Positions 36,128 through 42,955 of a DNA stretch of 42,955 bases are shown piece after piece. This DNA is from Streptomyces sp. CNH099 (GTDB lineage: Bacteria > Actinomycetota > Actinomycetes > Streptomycetales > Streptomycetaceae). Each line of letters starts with the position of its first letter. Within the stretch, counting starts at the first letter, position 1. A program made the translations under genes and the position numbers. The notes below the pieces were generated by a model, which did no database searches, was not told the origin of the DNA, and saw only the letters and a program-made list of their open reading frames with translations. The stretch spans positions 1-42,955 of the forward strand of contig AZWL01000030.1 of the NCBI GenBank assembly GCA_000514715.1. The letters are read 5' to 3'.

Positions 36128-36236
36128 GCGTAGGCGTCTCCTTTCCGCCGTCCTTGGCGGAGCTCGCGTACTCCGACTTCTGGTCAGCGCCCTGCAGCCG
36201 CGGAGCGATATAGACACCACGGCCCAGCCGGGTGAT

Positions 36237-36770
36237 CTAACCGCGCTGATGCATGAACACCAGGGTGTTGTGCAGGGTCTTGCGCGGGTTGATGAAGTCC
36301 TCGGCTCGGTAGTCCGGCAACGTATCCACGGCTTCCATGAGAATCCCCGGGGTGAACGACTCCCGTTCCGGCAGCCGAGGAATGACCTGATGCAGCAGCC
36401 GCCGCATCGCCACCTGGCCGGCGGAGGAGCCCTCCTTCGCCCCACCGGCCCGAGGACCGGCCTCCTCCCGAGCGGCGGAGCCGTTCTGCGGCGGCACATC
36501 CGCGGACGGCCGAGCCGACGCAGCGAAGGCCAGAACCCCATCGGCCAACTCCTGTGCCCGGCTGGCCTCGACAGCGCCTACTCCGGACCCGGGAACCGCG
36601 CTGAGCATCTGCATACCGCGCACGATCGCTGCCAGGCCGTCGCGGACTTCCTCGACCGCATTCTCGATGTCACTGCGGACACTCGCCACCGGGTCGCGCC
36701 TCACCTGTCCTCCCCGGCCCTCGGGCGCCGGAGCCGAAGTCCTGCCAGTCGGGGACGTCGCCCGCCCCAT
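36237..36770 (-). CDS. winged-helix-ended hypothetical protein, truncated by an amber codon
   Basis: A 177-residue product from the ATG at 36770. The first 110 residues are helical and Ala/Gly-rich (SDIENAVEEVRDGLAAIVRG). The end is the start of a small winged helix (RESFTPGILMEAVDTLPDY, INPRKTLHNTLVFMHQRG). TAG at 36237-36239 stops it exactly where the wing should follow, and the same frame reads on as ITRLGRGVYIAPRLQGAD for 40 more codons before TGA. Changing one base (TAG to GAG or CAG) would restore the domain. It lies 21 bases after the XRE regulator gene, in the same operon. Confidence 0.65.
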   Translation of the reverse strand: MGRATSPTGRTSAPAPEGRGGQVRRDPVASVRSDIENAVEEVRDGLAAIVRGMQMLSAVPGSGVGAVEASRAQELADGVLAFAASARPSADVPPQNGSAAREEAGPRAGGAKEGSSAGQVAMRRLLHQVIPRLPERESFTPGILMEAVDTLPDYRAEDFINPRKTLHNTLVFMHQRG

Positions 36771-36791
36771 CCCAGGTGATCACAGGGCTCA

Positions 36792-37718
36792 TCAAGGCGG
36801 CAGAGCCCAGTTGATCACGGCGCTCTCGGCGTGCCCGTCGGGCGTGTTCGACGATTCAGTCTCGGTGCAGGTGCAGCCGCCGCGATCCCGGGCCAGGTCG
36901 GACAACCGTACGCGGCGCACGGTGGAGCAGCTCATGCAGCGCACCGTCCAGGAGGAGGTGAAGCCGCGATACCGCTCGACCGGAAGGTAACCGGCGTCCT
37001 GGGCGAGCCCGATGGCCCTCGCTGCGGTGATGCGCCCGGGCGGGCCGGCGGCTTCGACCTCCAGGCGCAGCAGCAGCCGCCGGGTCGCGGTGAGCTCCCA
37101 GCGTTGCTGTCGGCGAGCGCGGCGCCAGGCCCGCAGCCACACCGGCTGCTGCTCCTGCGGCACCCGGCATGCCAGCAGGAACGTCGCCAACTCCTCAGCA
37201 GAGACCGGTATCCGCCGCCGCGCCAGCGTCCGCTGGATACCGCTACGCGAGAGAGGCGCGGCGCCGGCCCGGCGCGCGCGCTCCTCCATGATCCGCAGCG
37301 AGGGAGCGCCGCTGCGCTCATGCAGGGCCACCAGCGCCGCCCCCAGCTCCGCCTGGTTGCGGACCAGTTCCACAGCCACCGCGTGGATCCCGGCCGTGTG
37401 CACCCCGGCCGTACTGCGGTGTTCCTGACGCCTCGCCTCGTGCCACAGCAGGTCGGCCCGGGCCCGGTCCAGCCCGCAGGCGTCCGCATACGCCGACACC
37501 ACCCGGCGCGCCGGCACCCGCTGACCGGAGGCCGCACGCTGCAGCGTCGACGCCCCGTACCCGGTACGCCGGGCCAGCTCGGCGTACGAAACGCCCCGGA
37601 CGGGTTTCCCGTTGCGCACGGAGCCGGCCTGCTGCCGGCCCCGGCGCAGGTAGAGCGCGAGCTGGCCCACGGCCCTGGCCGCGATCTCCGGCGGGATCGG
37701 CCGCTCCGGCCGCCCCAT
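36792..37718 (-). CDS. XRE-type regulator with C-terminal zinc-ribbon-like Cys cluster
   Basis: A 308-residue protein from the ATG at 37718. It has an N-terminal helix-turn-helix (SYAELARRTGYGASTLQRA) and a second HTH-like region near 140-170 (LSRSGIQRTLARRRIPVSAE, a typical start of such a fold). The C-terminus holds CMSC and CTC about 30 residues apart, probably one metal site. Actinomycetes have many such DNA-binding proteins, often of unknown target. It begins 12 bases after the stop of a small membrane-protein gene, with a purine-rich ribosome site between them, and heads the regulatory part of the operon. Confidence 0.75.
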   Translation of the reverse strand: MGRPERPIPPEIAARAVGQLALYLRRGRQQAGSVRNGKPVRGVSYAELARRTGYGASTLQRAASGQRVPARRVVSAYADACGLDRARADLLWHEARRQEHRSTAGVHTAGIHAVAVELVRNQAELGAALVALHERSGAPSLRIMEERARRAGAAPLSRSGIQRTLARRRIPVSAEELATFLLACRVPQEQQPVWLRAWRRARRQQRWELTATRRLLLRLEVEAAGPPGRITAARAIGLAQDAGYLPVERYRGFTSSWTVRCMSCSTVRRVRLSDLARDRGGCTCTETESSNTPDGHAESAVINWALPP

Positions 37719-37730
37719 CCGCCCCGCCCC

Positions 37731-37985
37731 CTACGCCGGGGTATCGGGCAGCACGTGCAGCCGCGGGCCGCGGCCGGTGCTCACCGCCACGACTGCGGCC
37801 GCCGTCAGCCCGGCGGCGCCGAGCAGCCCGGCGATCTGCGCTGTGGGCAGGCCGGCCACCGCCAGCAGGCCCGCCAGCAGCACGATCACCACGATCACGC
37901 AGACCTCACCGCCGCCGAGCCGGCGACCGGAAGCCCTCCCCGGCACGCCCGCTCCGCACGCGATTGCATATCCCGGCACCCGCAT
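37731..37985 (-). CDS. small membrane protein, 84 aa
   Basis: From the ATG at 37985, or a later GTG before the first helix. Two adjacent hydrophobic helices (CVIVVIVLLAGLLAVAGL and QIAGLLGAAGLTAAAVVAVS) form a hairpin with a short basic tail. The size and topology are like Spd proteins of Streptomyces plasmids, but no specific identity is visible. It is the first gene of the minus-strand operon; the upstream region carries a short perfect hairpin at 38062-38085. Confidence 0.6.
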   Translation of the reverse strand: MRVPGYAIACGAGVPGRASGRRLGGGEVCVIVVIVLLAGLLAVAGLPTAQIAGLLGAAGLTAAAVVAVSTGRGPRLHVLPDTPA

Positions 37986-38519
37986 CACCCCTGACATCCG
38001 GGGTGTCCGGCGACGAGAACGCCGGACACCGAGCCCACACCGGCTCCAATTGGTCATATGCCCAGGGCAGTTGATGCTGCCCTGGTGGCGAAAGGCATCG
38101 TGCCAGCAGCTGCACGGGCCATGAGAACGGTGACCGGAGTTGTCCCAAGCCCGACCCAACGCGACCGCGGGCCCCGTTGTGCCCGCGACCCGGCAAACCG
38201 GGCTGGGACACTGTGGTGAAACCTGTGACCAGGCGAAAGTAAGGGCCGCGCGCGAGGCACGGGGCGGCGTACCCCAACCGGATATGTCATTGTGGCTCAA
38301 CGGTCCCTCGTGCCGCGCGCACCGCACCGGCTGACCGGCCAGCACACGGCGACTGCGTCGCGGCGCATCCCGCCACGCCGCACGGGGAAGTTGACGCTCG
38401 TGTGAGCAGTGCGGCTCGCTCGGCGAGTGGATGCGTCCCTTGCCGGGGCGGGGCGGCGGCCGGCACTCCCGCGGGGGAGGCCGCCGGGGACGGCGGGCGC
38501 CGCGCGTCGGGGGTATCCT
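37986..38519. other. non-coding stretch upstream of the membrane-protein operon
   Basis: Frames on both strands are open in places but none shows sustained G/C third-position bias, and none has a good ribosome site. A 60-codon plus-strand ORF from 38060 and a 78-codon minus-strand ORF at 38054-38290 were considered and not accepted. The region should contain the promoter of the minus-strand operon. Only the hairpin listed separately stands out. Confidence 0.5.
38062..38085. repeat. perfect 9-base inverted repeat
   Basis: CCAGGGCAG and CTGCCCTGG surround a six-base loop, 77 bases upstream of the membrane-protein ATG. It may be an operator or a leader hairpin for that operon. Confidence 0.45.
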
Positions 38520-38815
38520 CGCCGTGTTCGAGGAGGCCCACCTCCCCGAGCGGATGCCCACGGCCGAGATCCTCGACGGACTCGTCGCCCTCGACTCCTC
38601 GCTTGGGCGCCCGCCGCGGTGGGGGCCGGTGAGGAGGGCCGCACCGCCTACGTCCGGGCAGGCGGGGCCGTGCAGCAGAAGGCGATCGACGAGGCCCTCG
38701 CCGGAACCGAGCGCATCCTCGCCGTCCGGAGCTGGACGAGCGGCGGCCGGGCCAATGGCTACTACCTCGCCGACGTCCACCGTCGCCCGGGCCGATGCCA
38801 GCAGCGACGGCCGGC
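38520..38815 (+). pseudogene. remnant of an unrecognised gene, frameshifted
   Basis: Two adjacent pieces have coding bias in different frames: AVFEEAHLPERMPTAEILDG with LVALDSS (to about 38607), then EGRTAYVRAGGAVQQKAIDE with SWTSGGRANGYYLADVH (from about 38635). The first part faintly resembles the end domain of DUF3631-type proteins, but this is not a firm match. No start codon with a ribosome site is evident, so the beginning is lost too. Confidence 0.4.
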
Positions 38816-38940
38816 GCCGTCCCTCTACGTCGCTTGCTCGGGCCCGCCGCGGCACCGGTCAGATACGGCGGAGGACCGACCCGAAGCGAAGCGGGCCGGC
38901 CCTCCGCGGCGAGAATCGCCCTGTCAGCGGTCTGTAGGTG

Positions 38941-39162
38941 TCAGACGTCGCCGAACTCGCCGTCGCGGATGGCGGTCACGAACTCGGAGAACGAGCTGGC
39001 AGGGAAGATCAGAGCAGGGCCCGCGGGGTCCTTCGAGTCGCGGACCGGGACAACGCCGGGAAGGTTTGCGGCGACCTCGATGCACTGCCCGTTGCCTCCC
39101 TCGCTGTAGGAGGACTTGAGCCACTGAGCACCTTCGGCGGTGAGCTGCGGGGATGAGGGCAT
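38941..39162 (-). CDS. DUF397 domain protein
   Basis: A 73-residue protein from the ATG at 39162. It has the DUF397 signature: WLKSSYSEGGNGQCIEVA, VPVRDSKDPAGPAL, and FVTAIRDGEF at the end. The start lies one base after the TGA of the upstream regulator gene, so the two are co-translated. DUF397 proteins act with DUF5753 helix-turn-helix regulators (the WhiJ/BldB neighbourhood type) in Streptomyces development and antibiotic control. Length is normal for the family. Confidence 0.9.
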   Translation of the reverse strand: MPSSPQLTAEGAQWLKSSYSEGGNGQCIEVAANLPGVVPVRDSKDPAGPALIFPASSFSEFVTAIRDGEFGDV

Positions 39163-39163
39163 G

Positions 39164-40030
39164 TCAGAGCCTTTCCAGATGGTGAGTAATGAGGTCTCGC
39201 GACTTGTCCGTGGACAGGGCAACGTCGGTGATCTTGGTGAACGTGGCCTCGTATTCATCAAGGTCGCCCTGTTCGCCCAGGACGCTCCCGCCCCGGCGGT
39301 GGTCGACTGATACGACCGAGGGCCACGGGTGCGGGAACTTCAGGATGGTGAATCCTGCCCCCAGTCCTGGGTGGGGGAGAACATCGGCAGGCACCACTCG
39401 GATGTCCGCGTTCGGGGACTGTGACAGGTCGCGGAGCCGGGTCAGTTGCTCACGCATGACGGACGGGCCGCCGGCGAACTTCTGGGCGAAGGCGCCTTCG
39501 GGAATCAGGGCTTGAACGGCAGCGGCCTTCCCGCTCCGGCTGAGGACTTCCTGACGACCCATGCGGATGGTGACCACCCGGTCGATCTTCTCCGCCGTGG
39601 ACGTGTCGACCGAGGCGGAGGAGATGATCTCCCGTGCGTAGGCCGGTGACTGCAACAGACCGGTCACCAGCAGCGGATGCCATACGCAGATCCGGTCAGC
39701 CTCGGATTCCAGGGTGATGAAGTCCAGGTAGTCCTGGGTGATGTCGTTCTTGTACGGCGCCCACCAACCGATCCCGTTGGGCTCCTGGGCTGCTGCCGCT
39801 ACCGCCGCGACGGCTTCGGTATCGGTGACGCCGTACATCTTGGCAAGCTCCCGCACTTGGGCGCCGGTCACCTTGTAGATACCCCGCTCGACCCGTCCGA
39901 GCCGAGTGGAGTCCCATCCGACGAGGGGCGCCGCCCTCTGGGTCTGAAGGCCCGCAGCCTCCCTCCATTGACGGAGGAGTCCCCCAACTCGGCGCCGATT
40001 TACAGGCGGTGACTCGGCTTTGTTGGTCAT
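39164..40030 (-). CDS. XRE-family regulator with DUF5753
   Basis: A 288-residue protein from the ATG at 40030. The N-terminal HTH is at about 12-66 (LLRQWREAAGLQTQRAAPLV, STRLGRVERG) and DUF5753 follows, with WHPLLVTGLLQSPAYAR, ADIRVVPADVLPHPGLGAGF and FPHPWPSVVSVDHRRGG. Such proteins are WhiJ-like regulators paired with DUF397 partners. Its upstream region also faces the plus-strand operon with an RsbW-like ATPase, a three-component association seen in Streptomyces loci such as abaA. No clear ribosome site precedes the ATG, so translation may be leaderless. Confidence 0.9.
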   Translation of the reverse strand: MTNKAESPPVNRRRVGGLLRQWREAAGLQTQRAAPLVGWDSTRLGRVERGIYKVTGAQVRELAKMYGVTDTEAVAAVAAAAQEPNGIGWWAPYKNDITQDYLDFITLESEADRICVWHPLLVTGLLQSPAYAREIISSASVDTSTAEKIDRVVTIRMGRQEVLSRSGKAAAVQALIPEGAFAQKFAGGPSVMREQLTRLRDLSQSPNADIRVVPADVLPHPGLGAGFTILKFPHPWPSVVSVDHRRGGSVLGEQGDLDEYEATFTKITDVALSTDKSRDLITHHLERL

Positions 40031-40357
40031 AGGAGCAGTCTGGCACGTCACTGACTGGCAGTCGATCGAACATCTGATCCTCTTTTCGCGCATAACGTCT
40101 ACAGCCTTGTAGCCAGAACCGCGATAAGAGCATACTGAGGGCCGCGGCGAACGCGCGTGACTGCTCATCAGCTCTTGATCAAACGTGACGCACACATGCC
40201 TGCCGCCGTACGGGCCGGGTTGCTTGACCCGGCGCAGGTCCGTCTCCCCTCGTGGTGGCGGGTCCCCGCTGCCCCTTCGACGAAGCTGAGGCCGCTGATG
40301 CTGAGCCAGAGCAGCGCCCGAAAGACCTGCGGTCACCCCTGCGCCGATGCCCTACGC
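40031..40357. other. divergent intergenic region with weak coding signal
   Basis: This holds the promoters for the DUF5753 gene (minus) and the ATPase operon (plus). The plus-strand frame is open from an ATG at 40157 and joins the next gene, but bias before 40358 is mediocre (about two thirds G/C at third positions), so I prefer the later start. No inverted repeats of note were seen. Confidence 0.4.
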
Positions 40358-40705
40358 ATGAACAGCGGGTTAGGGCGTGACGTGCTGGCTCGCTTGCGGC
40401 GGGCCGGTGTACCGCTCGGTCCGGTAGCGGGTATCTCTGCCCGGCGGGCGGTGGAGTTCGTAGTCCCGGCGGGGACCGCGGGGCCGTGGCCGGCGCTGCC
40501 GGAGACGACGACGTGTGTCCCGGCGTGCCGTACGCGGTGGCCGGCCTCCGGCCGGGCGGGAAGCGGGGCCGGGCGGCGTCGGCTGGTCGCGCCCTGGGTG
40601 TGCTCCATGCCGTGGACCGACCCCGACGTCCTGTGTGAGGCGGTGGCAGCGGCCCTGTTGCGGCGTGCGGCGGTGCTGGTTCGTGCCGGGCGGGTGTGCT
40701 CATGA
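40358..40705 (+). CDS. hypothetical protein, 115 aa
   Basis: A small soluble protein; the start is uncertain (40157 would add 67 residues). Segments include VLARLRRAGVPLGPVAGISA, FVVPAGTAGPW and LCEAVAAALLRRAAVLVRAG. Similar short proteins preceding RsbW-like ATPase genes are familiar from Streptomyces, without a known role. Its TGA overlaps the ATG of the ATPase gene (ATGA), indicating an operon. Confidence 0.6.
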   Translation: MNSGLGRDVLARLRRAGVPLGPVAGISARRAVEFVVPAGTAGPWPALPETTTCVPACRTRWPASGRAGSGAGRRRLVAPWVCSMPWTDPDVLCEAVAAALLRRAAVLVRAGRVCS

Positions 40706-41268
40706 TCCGGCAGCGTGTGCCCGTCGCCAGCGTCACCCGCGAGCTCCTGGCGACACGGGACGCCGCGCGTCGAGGCCGTCCCCACGAGCGTGTTGCGCTG
40801 CCGGGCGGCTCCGACCGGACGCCGGCCGTCGCGCGGACGCTGGTCCGGACGTGGCTGCTGGCCTGGGGGATCCCGGACGCGCAGACGGACGACCCGGTGT
40901 TGGTCGTCACGGAGCTGACGACGAACGCCGTGGTGCACACCACGAGTCCCCAGGTCGTCGTGGAGGTGCAGATCACCGGCCGGGGGGAGCTGCGGCGGCT
41001 GCGGCTACGGGTGAGCGACCACGGCCCGCACAGCGGGCCCATCCGGATCCCCCCGGCGGTCGACGAGCAGGACGACGGGCAGGACGTCTTCGCCCTCTCT
41101 GATTCCGGCCGCGGACTGGCGATGGTCGACACGCTTGCCCATCGGTGGGGGACAGTCCAGCGGCAGACGGGAACCCTCGTCTGGGCCGTGCTACTGCTCC
41201 CTGCCGAGGAGGAACCCCCGGCGCCCGCGCAGCCCGTGGGTACGACGTCGGAGGGCGCCGGGCGATGA
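40702..41268 (+). CDS. RsbW-like ATP-binding protein (anti-sigma-factor kinase type)
   Basis: A 188-residue protein with the GHKL/HATPase fold of the RsbW/SpoIIAB type. It shows the N-box VLVVTELTTNAVVH, then a beta region, a VSDHGP segment in place of the usual D-x-G box, and SGRGLAMVDTLAHRWG (glycine-rich lid). Such proteins bind anti-anti-sigma factors or sigma factors in Streptomyces. The start overlaps the preceding stop, and its own stop overlaps the next ATG. The adjacent DUF5753-DUF397 pair suggests one regulatory locus. Confidence 0.85.
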   Translation: MIRQRVPVASVTRELLATRDAARRGRPHERVALPGGSDRTPAVARTLVRTWLLAWGIPDAQTDDPVLVVTELTTNAVVHTTSPQVVVEVQITGRGELRRLRLRVSDHGPHSGPIRIPPAVDEQDDGQDVFALSDSGRGLAMVDTLAHRWGTVQRQTGTLVWAVLLLPAEEEPPAPAQPVGTTSEGAGR

Positions 41269-41693
41269 GGTTCCACGACGCGCTCGCGACGGCGATCTGG
41301 GCCATGCAGGACGAACGGCACCGACGCGCATATCCCGAGCTGTACCGGCAGCTCGACGCCGCCCGTCTGGCTCCGGCACGTGACGTGACGCCCGAGGAGG
41401 TCACCGCGGCGGAAGAGCGCCTCGCCCGTCGGGTCGCAGACCTGCTCGAAGGCCGTGTGCTCGCCGAGCTGCAATCCCGTCAGGCCGCTCGGGAGGAAAC
41501 AGCAGCGCCGACTCCCGAGCGGTCCGCGGCCGGCTTCCGCGCGCTCCTGCTCCGATGGCGCCGGCGTGGGGGGACGGCGACGACGAGCCGGCGGCCTGAC
41601 TCCCGTCCCGGGCCGCGAGCGCGGTTCCCGCGGTCCGGGACGGATCACCGCACCACTTCACATCCAGCAGAGAGGCGAGACCGGACGCGATGA
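41265..41693 (+). CDS. hypothetical protein, 142 aa
   Basis: It starts in an ATGA overlap with the ATPase gene and ends in an ATGA overlap with the next. The N-terminal 85 residues are helical and charged (ALATAIWAMQDERHRRAYPE, EEVTAAEERLARRVADLLEG). The last 50 are Arg/Ser/Pro-rich and probably disordered. No family recognised; it may be an accessory partner of the ATPase. Confidence 0.6.
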   Translation: MRFHDALATAIWAMQDERHRRAYPELYRQLDAARLAPARDVTPEEVTAAEERLARRVADLLEGRVLAELQSRQAAREETAAPTPERSAAGFRALLLRWRRRGGTATTSRRPDSRPGPRARFPRSGTDHRTTSHPAERRDRTR

Positions 41694-42582
41694 GCACACG
41701 ACTGATCACTGTCGCCCAGTGGGACCTGGGAGACGCCGACGAGCCGGGGTGCTGCTCCACCCCCGAGCAGTGGGAGCAGGCCCGGACGATCCTGCACGAG
41801 GGTTCCCCGGATGCGGTGCTGCTCTCCGGCGGGATGCTCGCGAAGACCAGAATGATCGGCCTGCCCGGGCTGGAGGAGGTGGTCTCCGCGCCGGCACGCG
41901 AAGACGGCGGGGAGCCCGACGCGACCGCCGTGGCCGCGGCGTTCGATCCCACGGTGTTCACGCTGCTGGAACGGCCCCGGCGGCGGTCGCGAGCGTGGTG
42001 GATCAACCCGGTGCACCTTCGGCTGGAGCTGAACATGGCCCCGGGGGCGGGGACGTTGAACCTGGTGTCGTTCGCCATGTGCGGGTTCGCCGCCGAACGT
42101 CGGGAGACCGAGGCCCGGTGGCTGACCGAGCTGGCGCGCGACGGCATGGTCACCCTCGCCGGGGTGCGACCAGGAGCTACCCGGCGCACAGCACCCGCAA
42201 TGCCCCGCACCCCGACCCGACGATCGGGGGCGCCGCGCAGCGCGTTCACCGCACCCGCCCCTACGGATTCGGGTCGGAGATCGACACCCGGCCGGACGTG
42301 CTCCTCACCGGCGGGACCCCCGCCGCCTACGTCGACCTCGCCCGGCACGCCGCCCAGCACGGCGGGCTCCCGGACGCCGAGGGCCCGACCGTCATCGCCG
42401 GAGCCGTGCGCGACGCCGGGCAGCGCGTGGACCGCCAGTACGGCTCCGGCGGGCTGGTCGGCGCGCTCCACAGCCTCGTTCTAGAGCAGCCTGACAGGAC
42501 ATCCCACATCTCGCCGCACCGCCCGATCGTTGCCCGGTTCTACCCCGAACAGCTCGTGCGTCTGCTGTCCGAGGGTGCATGA
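41690..42582 (+). pseudogene. endonuclease/exonuclease/phosphatase (EEP)-like protein, broken at the catalytic Asp
   Basis: The frame from the ATG at 41690 reads as an EEP-fold protein of a Streptomyces type (ARTILHEGSPDAVLLSGGML, LRLELNMAPGAGTLNLVSFA, ARWLTELARDGMVTLAG). At about 42165-42180 it shifts frame: the expected GDxNSYPAHS, which carries the metal-binding Asp and Asn, becomes GVRPGATR in one frame and GATRSYPAHS in the other. The second frame then reads sensibly (RPDVLLTGGTPAAYVDLARH, then YPEQLVRLLSEGA) to the stop at 42582. Both the frame and the catalytic motif are lost. Confidence 0.6.
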
Positions 42583-42712
42583 CCGCTACCGACCACGGGC
42601 GAGAGCACCGGCAGCAGCGCCGTGACCGGCTGCGGTCAATCGCCGCCGGGTTGCCCTCGGCGCCGTGCTGTTCATCACGGCGGTGAATCTCCTCGCCCGT
42701 CTGCTGCTGTAG
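42579..42712 (+). pseudogene. small membrane protein, frameshifted
   Basis: The ATG at 42579 overlaps the end of the EEP-like gene. It reads MTATDHGREHRQQRRDRLRS and then should enter a helix, but the helix (LGAVLFITAVNLLARLLL, TAG at 42710-42712) is in another frame; a single-base change near 42645 would join them. The repaired product would be a 44-residue basic-then-hydrophobic peptide. Confidence 0.45.
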
Positions 42713-42907
42713 CCGCGCGCACGCCCGAAGCCGCCCCCCGTGGGGGACAGGAGGCCCCGGCCCGCAGACTCCGCCCTGCCCCCGAAGGGCGGACGCCCGT
42801 CTCACCCTCACCCGGGACGGGCGAACCGCGGGACCCCGGAGCCGCCCCCACCACGCTGTTCCGGGGCCCGCGGCCGACGACCGTACACACACGAGCACGG
42901 AGCGACG

Positions 42908-42955
42908 TTGACCGACAAAACCCCTGCCCCGCCGGATCGCCGCAAGCTGCGGCTG
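42908..42955 (+). CDS. 5' end of a further gene, partial
   Basis: A TTG at 42908 with GGAG seven bases upstream opens a frame MTDKTPAPPDRRKLRL to the end of the window. The 195 bases before it contain no gene I accept. Identity cannot be told from 16 codons. Confidence 0.35.
   Translation, partial: MTDKTPAPPDRRKLRL

Noticed and set aside
38054..38290. 78-codon minus-strand and 60-codon plus-strand ORFs
   Set aside because: Mixed third positions and no ribosome site; left as intergenic.
1..42955. CRISPR arrays, tRNA or rRNA genes
   Set aside because: No regularly spaced repeats, no tRNA T-arm/anticodon patterns and no rRNA-like sequence were seen on reading both strands.

Overview
The window is very GC-rich. 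Its coding frames end codons almost only in G or C, genes often overlap by four bases (ATGA, GTGA or TTGA), and GTG and TTG starts are common. Together with families typical of actinomycetes (the SCO6880-type transfer protein, DUF4913, the DUF5753/DUF397 regulator pair, a DUF6907-like protein, an RsbW-like ATPase), this points to Streptomyces or a close relative. The cargo looks like a conjugative element, either a linear or large plasmid or an integrative element, or chromosomal accessory DNA that took one up. No relaxase, origin or tRNA-type attachment site was recognised here.

Layout. (1) 1-7.7 kb, plus strand: a tight transfer operon made of the tail of a small hydrophobic protein, a membrane-anchored protein, a TrbL/VirB6-like multispan protein, an SCO6880/PrgI-like protein, a VirB4-like ATPase, a TraD/TraG-like coupling ATPase and a DUF4913 protein. 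(2) 7.7-9.9 kb, minus: relics of a transposase (internal amber stop) and of a tyrosine recombinase, with one intact 106-residue gene. (3) 9.9-26.0 kb, minus: a 15.7-kb open frame coding for a giant methyltransferase-helicase 'polyvalent' protein, with a small gene overprinted near 23.3 kb and two tiny membrane ORFs downstream, one carrying a nine-G run. (4) 26.0-36 kb, mixed: a divergent control region, a small HTH gene, a 787-residue HTH-bearing protein of unknown function, a frameshifted recombinase, a frameshifted endonuclease VII, and a plus-strand run of small accessory genes. Pieces of a Tn3-family transposase lie at both ends of this stretch. (5) 35.4-38 kb, minus: an operon of small membrane protein, XRE/zinc regulator, truncated winged-helix protein and further small genes. 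(6) 38-43 kb: a DUF5753-DUF397 pair facing a plus-strand operon with an RsbW-like ATPase and a broken EEP-type nuclease.

How the genes fit together. The plus-strand transfer genes would build a membrane channel (TrbL-like plus SCO6880) powered by two P-loop ATPases. The giant protein has the architecture described for polyvalent proteins of conjugative elements and phages, which are thought to modify or protect incoming DNA, so it plausibly serves the same transfer process. The rest is regulation and decaying cargo.

Many genes in 27-43 kb differ from a sensible reading by one base, several of them at short homopolymers. This may be real decay or base-calling error, and it also bears on how the giant frame should be read. 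All calls rest on reading the sequence; no database search was run.
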